Shown here: positions 29,201 through 35,455 of the stretch, one piece after another | How positions within the stretch are numbered: the stretch's first letter is position 1 | Layout of the letters: each line of letters opens with the position of its first letter | Origin: Ensifer sp. BR816 | GTDB lineage: Bacteria; Pseudomonadota; Alphaproteobacteria; Rhizobiales; Rhizobiaceae | NCBI RefSeq assembly: GCF_000378985.1 | Contig: NZ_KB905371.1 | Coordinates: forward strand, 542,380 to 606,379 | Reading direction: 5' to 3' | DNA length: 64,000 nucleotides | Translations under genes and position numbers: made by a program | The notes under the pieces: model-generated | The model's input: the letters and a program-made list of their open reading frames with translations, nothing else | The model's database searches: none | Told to the model about the DNA's origin: nothing

Positions 29201-29270
29201 CGTTGCAGCGGCCGCACACTTGATCGAATACGGTGGATTGAACAGGTTCGAGTATATAGCCAGTCCCTGA
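26244..29270 (+). CDS. Large SF2 DEAD/DEAH-type helicase with C-terminal nuclease-like domain
   Basis: A 1008-residue protein. The N-terminal 400 residues are an SF2 helicase: Walker A PTGTGKS (58-64), motif II DEGH (166-169, a variant of DEAH), motif III SAT (192-194), motif V-like VRMLGEGFDEP and motif VI QFIGRFART. A middle region of unknown fold follows. The last 200 residues contain DLITI, VEITLWHAKYSG and RLQDQYEVLGQAIKSGR, resembling a conserved tail found on helicases of defence islands that may be a PD-(D/E)XK-like nuclease. It lies downstream of the Septu-like operon with its own 448-base leader, and ends seven bases from the convergent membrane-protein gene. A defence role is inferred. 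Confidence 0.8.
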   Translation: MTQSCFEAMSEAMSIRLEHRDETGKVSHAGLRKTQLAAAYAGAAHALHSQEAATIAMPTGTGKSAVMILVSALVKARRVLVIVASARLREELAEKFSEVDPFRRLEMLKSKIAPRVRRVYNRITDEAGWRALEEADVVVGLPQTLSPAYKGVCPPPSGFFDLALIDEGHHAPAETWRKLIEDLGPIPKLLFSATPYRLDRRRMPGSIIHTYSARAAYKDGVFGKIVYHAVAPGGGETPDQAICRATLARFKEDREKGLDHRYMVKASTRRRAQQLKKLYEAEGARIAVVTSSYAKKTNDRAVERLRAGELDGLICVRMLGEGFDEPRLKIAALHDPDKSLPITLQFIGRFARTTEKNIGQASFLSVPEVTHVVDDLRALYRRDSIWNEIVASQADGAIIGEQAHEDYANRIRSTGRVAAREPLSEAFWEQLRPRQKADVFDCRGVQIDMSKMKTAFDRLYLHYALENEDTAILVTEKPGTPSWLVGDAIATESIHLHLAYYSKSCDLLFFHASADDVTLRDNCIRALAGKSLRGVLFRDLARVFAGTKLLAPFNVGLRTRQYGDGAESYRSSAGRAAGDAFGAMEAVRYVRGHLAAKIDDDEILGMSESSKLWGGQNVSVQEFAQWCERLGAAIRSDSDPRGRRGYFGVPFVVPLSEIPARVVAADWPLDVYSKPLTLVRVSEVPFPSTRLQDPADEVSPVPSPLSLLLDCAIEIASRPQPSDQMSLRIRWASGYTTVSYQPGARPVFRPTERKSGTGFVPTDQLLVRRGGNYEKFLDFINARPPTLYSIDGAIIVGAEGTEPLAELPLVPSEETFVEKIWPATVDIRKERLSDEFPRRIESIQDEIARELIAEGFDVVFHDDGSGELADLITIRQIASEALLQDVEITLWHAKYSGSDDPGRRLQDQYEVLGQAIKSGRRLTYSAVRAHIDRRHQKGGDHKFLAGDIDMMRLLLSGDAMQKYLYRIKVVQPGTSISKVSADIKQIVAAAAHLIEYGGLNRFEYIASP

Positions 29271-29277
29271 CGCGATC

Positions 29278-30741
29278 TTAGGGAGCAAACCGGGCGCCTA
29301 TCGTGTTCCAGGCTGTCCGCAACCAGTCATGCACCGTGACAAGGACCGGATCGATGTTTGCTGCGGTCCAGACGGGTACGGCGACCAGGAGCAGGTAGTA
29401 GATCGCGAAAGCATACATGACGATCACGATCGGCAAGGCGAGCCGATAAACCCATCGGGCCTTTGCAATCGGATGTTCGACAAGACGTTTCCAGTCGTCA
29501 TCCGACAGGAAGGCGTAAAGCTTTGTACGCCATTCGCGCCGACTGCGATCCGCAAGCCAGTTGAACCGCCAGTTCGAGACAGTCGTGATCAGAATGCTAG
29601 CCGACAACACAACTGCAGCAGCGACGGTCACCCAGCGGAGCACTTCGGCGGACGATATTTGCGAGCCGGTCGGGCTCTTGAGCGCGAGCACGACGCCTGC
29701 AAGCGCAAAGTCCCGCCAGAGCGCGCCTAGAAGATCACGTGTCGCAGCCTGGGCCTTCGCAACTTCCTCCTGCAGCGACTTGCGCAAATCGCCCAGCGCC
29801 TTAAGCGCATCCTTGCTTTGGTCCTGAAGATGAAAGTTGAACGCCTCGCGAGCGCTCGCGAGGCTTCCTTTCAGGACCGTCGGCAGACCGTCGGGCCACT
29901 CCGTCCCATCCCGCCAGTCCAGCGAAAGATGATTGTTCAGAAACTGGAATTTCGTCTCGGTCTCGCGCGGTGTGCCATAGATCCACCGGGCCGCGTCCAT
30001 GAGGACTTGGAAAGCATCGCGGGGCCATCCGGCGCGGGGATCTGCGATTGGGATGGGGGCCGACCGCGGCCCTTTCAGAACCACCTGTTTTTTATCGTTG
30101 TCGCTGTCGCGAATTTCCGACGGCAGAGACAGGGTAAGCCTGTCGATTGCAGCCTCGCGCCACGCGGCAAAGACCCCGGAATCGTCGGGGACGGGCTCGC
30201 GCAGCAACCACGGTTCGATACGCTCGGGAACCGCACCGGACGTCAGATCCCGCACGAGTTTTCGGGGCTTGTCCGGAAGGAAAGTTGCGTCCTGATGCAA
30301 GCGCGGACCGTTCCATGGCGATACGCTCAAGCCTTCCGATTGAAAACCGGCAAATTCGACGGCGATCCAGACCGCGCGCGCAGCAGATAACCATTGTGGA
30401 TCCCTCAGCGCCTCGGCAAAGCCCCGTTCGGTCAGAAAATAGGAAAAGCCAGGCTCGACGTCCTTTGTGATGACGAGCGCGACTCTCTCCTCGCCGATGC
30501 TGGCCACCGTGGCGCGGGTTAGATCAATCTCATCTTGAATTTCTCCGAAGAGGCGAACCCGACCGAGGAGTTCGCTGTTGCAGAGACTGGCCAGGGCCAC
30601 AATCGCGTTCAGGCGGTGAGCGCTGTTGCAGGATGTGTGATCAATGCGGCATTCGTTCGCCGTTTCAGAAATCTCGCTACCCGGCGTTCTTGCCAGTTCG
30701 TCCAGTAATGAACGTGCTTGAGGACCGAACGTGCTCGTCAT
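29278..30741 (-). CDS. Membrane protein of unknown function paired with NdpA-like protein
   Basis: A 487-residue protein with a soluble N-terminal part of about 360 residues and two clear membrane helices near the C-terminus (about 369-391 and 432-458), joined by a charged segment. The soluble part shows no motif I recognise. The ATG at 30741 overlaps the stop of the NdpA-like gene by four bases, so the two are translated together. Soluble effector-like domains followed by membrane helices are common in abortive-infection proteins, but nothing in the sequence proves this. It converges on the helicase with only seven bases between stops. Confidence 0.7.
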   Translation of the reverse strand: MTSTFGPQARSLLDELARTPGSEISETANECRIDHTSCNSAHRLNAIVALASLCNSELLGRVRLFGEIQDEIDLTRATVASIGEERVALVITKDVEPGFSYFLTERGFAEALRDPQWLSAARAVWIAVEFAGFQSEGLSVSPWNGPRLHQDATFLPDKPRKLVRDLTSGAVPERIEPWLLREPVPDDSGVFAAWREAAIDRLTLSLPSEIRDSDNDKKQVVLKGPRSAPIPIADPRAGWPRDAFQVLMDAARWIYGTPRETETKFQFLNNHLSLDWRDGTEWPDGLPTVLKGSLASAREAFNFHLQDQSKDALKALGDLRKSLQEEVAKAQAATRDLLGALWRDFALAGVVLALKSPTGSQISSAEVLRWVTVAAAVVLSASILITTVSNWRFNWLADRSRREWRTKLYAFLSDDDWKRLVEHPIAKARWVYRLALPIVIVMYAFAIYYLLLVAVPVWTAANIDPVLVTVHDWLRTAWNTIGARFAP

Positions 30742-31721
30742 TGTTCGGTAACCCGGCGCGTGCGAATGGTGATAGTCGTCCACCCGTCCTTTGATGTCTG
30801 GCTGAAAGTGGAAAGCGCACTTTGTGGAATGACCAGGCGGATCCCTTCATTGGTGACGTATTTGCGAGGTCCGCCCGCCGGCAATGCGTCCAGATCATAG
30901 TTGAATGCTTCGCCTGCGATTTCGCGCCGTTCCAACTCCTTATAGAAAGTCGCCTTTACCTCGACGCTCCCATGGGCCCCGAAGAAATCGCTGAGAAATT
31001 CTTCTGCCTCGAACGAGCCCCTTTTTTCCGCGATTTCCAGCAACCGCGGTTTGACGCGTGAGGTAATCTCCGGCGGTAATTCCAGTTGATGTTGCTGTAC
31101 CGTCTTGAGGGTCGAGTCCAGGATTTCGCTGGTGATCTCGGTCTCGGTATGTCGCCGTTTCACTCCGAGAAATTTCTCGAAGAAACCCGATATCCCGACG
31201 CGGCTATTGCGGTCGATGATGGCAAGTTCGCCACCGTCCTTTGTCAGTTCGATCAACGCAGACTTCTGTAGGGCTTTCGGGGATTCGGTGAAACTGTTCA
31301 CGACATCTCTCAGCGTGGCGATGGCGTCTCCAAGGTCAAAGGCAACGACCTTCTCGTGATCGTACTTTATCAATGAATAGAGTTGCCGGTTTCCCGTCCG
31401 CAAGGCGATCATGATGAATACGCCGCGCTTGATACGGTCGTCTTCGCTGTGAAGCCGTTTGGCAAGCAGTTGCGAGACATCAACAAACTGGTCAGGAGGA
31501 CCCGCCACGGCCGCGAGGTTCGCACGCGTGACGGAATCTGGCAGAAAGACGTAGCGATTTCCTGCGAGGGTATCCGAAATTCTGTCCAGGAAGAACCGCT
31601 CGAACTCTCCTATTGGTACCTGCTTCAGCAAGATCGGCTCTGCCGCGCCGTGATGCACGACATGGAAGATGAAGTCGGTAATTTCCAGCTTCTCAATCTC
31701 TTCTTTTGTCAACGAAGGCAT
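30738..31721 (-). CDS. NdpA/YejK-like nucleoid-associated protein
   Basis: A 327-residue protein starting MPSLTKEEIEKLEITDFIFHVVHHG. The N-terminal FIFHVV strand, the FERFFLDRISDTLAGNRYVFL region, GVFIMIALRTGNRQLYSLIKYDHEKVV and the later C-terminal strand region resemble the NdpA/YejK (37-kDa nucleoid-associated) family, proteins that bind nucleoid DNA. The ATG at 31721 is preferred over upstream in-frame codons, which give an unlikely hydrophobic leader. It is the first gene of a two-gene unit with the membrane protein. A separate copy next to a helicase rather than in a core operon suggests a defence or plasmid role; this is inference. Confidence 0.65.
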   Translation of the reverse strand: MPSLTKEEIEKLEITDFIFHVVHHGAAEPILLKQVPIGEFERFFLDRISDTLAGNRYVFLPDSVTRANLAAVAGPPDQFVDVSQLLAKRLHSEDDRIKRGVFIMIALRTGNRQLYSLIKYDHEKVVAFDLGDAIATLRDVVNSFTESPKALQKSALIELTKDGGELAIIDRNSRVGISGFFEKFLGVKRRHTETEITSEILDSTLKTVQQHQLELPPEITSRVKPRLLEIAEKRGSFEAEEFLSDFFGAHGSVEVKATFYKELERREIAGEAFNYDLDALPAGGPRKYVTNEGIRLVIPQSALSTFSQTSKDGWTTITIRTRRVTEQ

Positions 31722-31954
31722 TGTCCGACCCTGGATCAGGAGCTTCAAAGAGGTTTTCGTGAACCGCACGAGGCGAGATATGGGTATGGCGCAGAAGGGA
31801 ACATACATGTTTGGCGATGAACACGCTATCGTTGCATTCACGCTTTCCGCCTGAAGCTATGTCGGGGAAAAACGGCATATCGCATTGGTCTTCAGGAACC
31901 GAGGTGTGATGCGGTGCCGCCGACGCCCGGCGTCCATGGCGAGGCACTTGCGCC

Positions 31955-32540
31955 TTATGCGGCCCTTGTTCTGCGCCATGAACGCCATGTTCCGATGAGC
32001 AGACACGTTGTCAGAACAGGCCATAGGACATGGCTCCACGATTGGAGGATTTGCGGCTCGAGATAATAAGGCGCTTCCATGTTTATTTCCTCGGTGCCGC
32101 TCATGCAGTGGGTGATGCGCGTTGGTCCAGGGACGTTCGTCCAGAGGAAGTCGTAATGAGGCCGTGTTGGGCACAGCTCCGCTGGCGCCAAAGTGAGGAA
32201 ATACTGCAGCGACAGTGCAGCAGATCCGAGAACGATAAGGGCAAAGACAATCAGAAGCGCGTCGCGACCGGCGTTCCCAGATGGCACCTTGTCAGATTGC
32301 ACTTGCCCGGGGCGAGCCGCTTGGAACCATAAAACTCCGGCGACCAAAGACGCAAGCATGGGACCAAAAATGATGAAGTACACGGCATTCAACTTGAGAG
32401 GGACATAGTCGCCAATCAAGGGGAGTTTGCCGGTGTAGCTTGTTGGCGCGCGTGCGATCCCCAGCCAGAGTAATGAGGGCAAGCCGGACGACCGGATCCT
32501 TCAGAATCGTTCCGGCGTCTTCCGTGGATGCTTCGCTCAT
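31955..32540 (-). pseudogene. Small membrane protein with a one-base frameshift
   Basis: The gene begins MSEASTEDAGTILKDPVVRLALIT at 32540, with GGGAGAG upstream, and after about 20 codons must shift frame near 32478 to continue as LLWLGIARAPTSYTGKLPLIGDYVPLKLNAVYF. The rest has three or four membrane helices (FIIFGPMLASLVAGVLWF, LLIVFALIVLGSAALSLQYF, VLWPVLTTCLLIGTW). A one-base deletion explains the break and could be a sequencing error. Without it the protein would be about 194 residues. No family is recognised. It is the last gene in the DyP/EEP/lyase run. Confidence 0.55.
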
Positions 32541-32568
32541 TGACAGCTCTCCCTTGCTGTTGCACGTG

Positions 32569-32991
32569 CTACTGGCACAATTTCTTGGCCTCGTTGGACA
32601 GGCCATCGCCAAGTGATTGAGAAATCTGCTCGCCGAGTGCCTTCACGAGGTCGTCGAATGTCCCACCGGCAGAAAGGAGCTTGATCTCCCGGCGGTTCAC
32701 CGCGCAGGTGGCGAGGTTCATTTCCGCGTCGAAACTAGGTCGGGCCGAAACGTTGCCGTTCAATACCGCCGCGTCCGATGTCCGGCAAGTCAGAGAACCT
32801 AGGGCTCTTGCTGTTGCAACATCCCCCTTAACGTCGATGGCGAGTTCTTCGATTTCAACTTTCTCGAAGTGGTCAATGCCGATGGTGAACAACCCGGTCT
32901 TTACCTTTAGCGCCTGGCAAGGCTGTGCTTTCTCGATCGCATTTTCGAGGGCATTTCCGGCCTTTGCAGAGGGCGGCAGGGCCAGCAACAC
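32569..32991 (-). CDS. Small secreted protein of unknown function
   Basis: At least 140 residues, opening with the end of a signal peptide (VTSVLLALPPSAKA) and a mature part with four cysteines that could form disulfides (around AQPCQALKV, LTCRT, LATCAVN and the final KKLCQ). The annotated GTG at 32991 truncates the signal; the frame stays open upstream through RPLRIFLVTSV without an ATG, so either a non-ATG start or an upstream indel is likely. No domain is recognised. It lies 28 bases ahead of the frameshifted membrane protein gene. Confidence 0.55.
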   Translation of the reverse strand: MLLALPPSAKAGNALENAIEKAQPCQALKVKTGLFTIGIDHFEKVEIEELAIDVKGDVATARALGSLTCRTSDAAVLNGNVSARPSFDAEMNLATCAVNRREIKLLSAGGTFDDLVKALGEQISQSLGDGLSNEAKKLCQ

Positions 32992-33165
32992 GGAAGTGAC
33001 GAGAAAGATTCGCAGAGGTCGGATGACCCGGGCGATGCAGGTTTGTTCAGTGTAGCCATTGCCATCAGCCTCCGATCATCCATGCGAACTCTCCCTCTAC
33101 TCCGTGGGTTCGCTCTATTTCGTTGATGCCGCATGGCCTACGACCCTGCGCCAACGCGTAATCGA

Positions 33166-34207
33166 TCAGGGCGGCGCGAGCGTGCCGTCCGGATCGACAT
33201 CCTCTTTGCGCTCGCTGCGGATGAAGTGGTCGAGGCGCGTCACGGTTTCGAACTCCGCGTGGTTGCGATACGACCCGAACTTGAAATACTGGCTCTCCTT
33301 TGCCAGAAACGGCTTAAATCCAATGGTGCCCTCGGTCTTGGAAATCTTTTTGCCGTCGGCCCAGATTTCGATCAGGCCTGTTTGGTCTGATACCAGGCGC
33401 AAGTGGTAGACCATCGTGGTCCATTTCCCGAACGGATCGGGCAGGGAATTGTAGCGGGTGACCGACAACCCTTGCGCACAGCCGGTCAAGCCCGAAAGCG
33501 ACAACGGTGCTGGTCCATGCGCGAGATCGTCGGTGTCGTGTCCGACCGACAGCGTCTGGGTCTTCAACAAGGAGAAGACCTGCGCCGGCTTGACGAGCGT
33601 ATGTGGGGTGCCGAATCCAGGTTCGACCGGGGCAGTCTCTTGCGAGGGCAATGAAGACGCGGCAGAGGACGTTCTTCGGGTCGCGGTCCGGATCGACATT
33701 GTCCTGCTCGAGGGAAACGGTAAAGGCGCGGCCGTTGAAACGTTGCGCGAGCACAGGAGCGTCTTTCGGAGAATTCGTTTGCTTCCACTGGCCGATGACA
33801 AATCGTCCAGTGGAAGGCGTTATGCTGTCGTCGATGAACATATCAAACCGGTACCAAATATCGGTTCCGATCGGCGCCAGGATTTTCTGCGCTTCCCATA
33901 GTTCGGAGCGTTCACTGCGATCGCGGTCATAGGAACCATCCTCCCGGGCACAGCCTTTCGGGCGCCAGGCAAAGGCCAGCACGTTGTTTTGCGGCAGGGC
34001 TCTCACGACCTGTGTTGCGGCAGATCTGGTGTCGCCAGCCAATTTGCCGAAAGAGAAACTGTTTTCGTCCCGCCTGCATGAAAACCAATTGTCGGAAACA
34101 CTGGTGGCATCGAACTCGTCCCGGATCGTCGGTGACGCCGCATTCGCCCGCGGGGCTCCGGACACCACCAGCATCGGGGCCAGTGTGCACCTCCATTGCC
34201 TGTTCAT
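33166..34207 (-). pseudogene. Secreted polysaccharide lyase, frameshifted
   Basis: The N-terminal frame starts at 34207 with a signal peptide (LAPMLVVSGAPRANA) and reads into TIRDEFDATSVSDNWFSCRRDENSFS, ERSELWEAQKILAPIGTDIWYRFDMFIDD and GRFVIGQWKQTN, the pattern of heparinase-I/alginate-lyase-type beta-jellyroll lyases (PF14099-like). Near 33650 it must shift by one base to continue as SQETAPVEPGFGTPHTLV and then FGKWTTMVYHLRLVSDQTGLIEIWADGKKI. Joined, the protein is about 346 residues and complete. The single-base insertion is the only defect seen. The substrate polysaccharide is not known. It starts 11 bases after the EEP gene. Confidence 0.7.
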
Positions 34208-34218
34208 GGCCCGTCCTC

Positions 34219-35316
34219 CTAGTCCATTCTGATGGTCAAGCTGCTGGGGCAATGATCGGAAAGACGCAACTTGTCGGCCGGCGTCGGGTTGGGCCAGGTA
34301 AATTGCTTTTCCGAATCCGGCACGATCATGGTCGCGGCTCGGGTGCCGTAGATGAAGAACTCGATGGGAAGGATGTTATAGGTGTCGGGGTTAGCGATAC
34401 CGGACGGGTTTGGCTGTCGAAACTCCCGCCAGCACGTAGACATGTTTTCGTATGGCTGCCGGAAGAGTTGGATGTCGGACCGCGGATCCCTGTCGAGACC
34501 CGTCTTATCGGCACTATAGCCGCTCAGCGCAATCCAGACTTCATCTGGGATCGCACCCGGCTGTGCATCGAGGCGACGATTGAAGTCCCCGACAATCATC
34601 CACGCTTCGCCCGCGGTTTCTCGCGCCTCGATCCATTTGCGAAGCGGATACATCTGCTGTCCAAGCGTATCACATGCCCGGCTGGCTGGCTGCCCGGTCG
34701 CCGGATCGGTGTTCCACAGCCTGAAGCTTATGAAGTCGTCGAAGCATCCGCTCTTGAGATGAACATCGAGGACCCGCAATGTCGAGCCGGCCGGCGACTG
34801 GATCGTGACGTCCAGGCCCCATCGGATCCGGCGGATCGTTCCGTTGTCGTCAAAGGTGACATCGAGTGACTTGTAGTCTGCTGCAGAGATAATCTTCAGC
34901 TCCGAGTTCGGGCGCAAGGCCACCGCCGGATATTGTACGCGGGTCGCGGTCGTCGGCCCGACGGCGGTCATGCCGCTCTTGGTACAGACTGGAGCGATGG
35001 ATTGGCCCTCGGCCTCCGCGAATTGACCGCTGATGCAATGCTCCCAGCCCTCGGTTGCTGGAAAGACCGCGTCCAGCGCAGCCGGGCTTGTTACCTCTTG
35101 GAGAAACATCACCTCGGCGGAGACCGCGTCCCGCCAGTGTTTAAGGTCGGTATAGTCTTGGCTGGTGCGGACATGGTCATCGGGAAAGACTGTCTTGGGG
35201 TCGCCTGGGTAGACCAGCGTTTGAATATTCCAATTGCCGAGCGTGAATTCCGCCGCCCCTGCCGGCATCGGCAAGACCATCGAGATGAGCATTATGCATA
35301 TCGAACGTGTCAGCAT
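34219..35316 (-). CDS. Secreted endonuclease/exonuclease/phosphatase-family protein
   Basis: A 365-residue protein with a Sec signal peptide (ICIMLISMVLPMPAGAA). The EEP fold is shown by LGNWNIQTL at the start, the metal-binding Glu in VMFLQEV, LDVHLKS, the GDFNR motif and the catalytic SDHCPS near the C-terminus. EEP enzymes cleave phosphodiesters of nucleic acids, phosphoinositides or sphingomyelin; a secreted DNase or lipid phosphodiesterase is possible. GGAGG lies seven bases before the ATG. It sits between the large DyP peroxidase and the polysaccharide lyase on the same strand. Confidence 0.85.
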   Translation of the reverse strand: MLTRSICIMLISMVLPMPAGAAEFTLGNWNIQTLVYPGDPKTVFPDDHVRTSQDYTDLKHWRDAVSAEVMFLQEVTSPAALDAVFPATEGWEHCISGQFAEAEGQSIAPVCTKSGMTAVGPTTATRVQYPAVALRPNSELKIISAADYKSLDVTFDDNGTIRRIRWGLDVTIQSPAGSTLRVLDVHLKSGCFDDFISFRLWNTDPATGQPASRACDTLGQQMYPLRKWIEARETAGEAWMIVGDFNRRLDAQPGAIPDEVWIALSGYSADKTGLDRDPRSDIQLFRQPYENMSTCWREFRQPNPSGIANPDTYNILPIEFFIYGTRAATMIVPDSEKQFTWPNPTPADKLRLSDHCPSSLTIRMD

Positions 35317-35455
35317 GCATTTTTCCCTCCGGCTTCATGAATAGTCCTGCAGTGAGCGGCCTATTTCTAACAGCGAAATGAACGTTATCGATGCCGCTGT
35401 GCTGTCCGTATTCTGCTTCAGCAGGTCCGCGTGCTTTGGGGCGTTTGAGCGGCCG

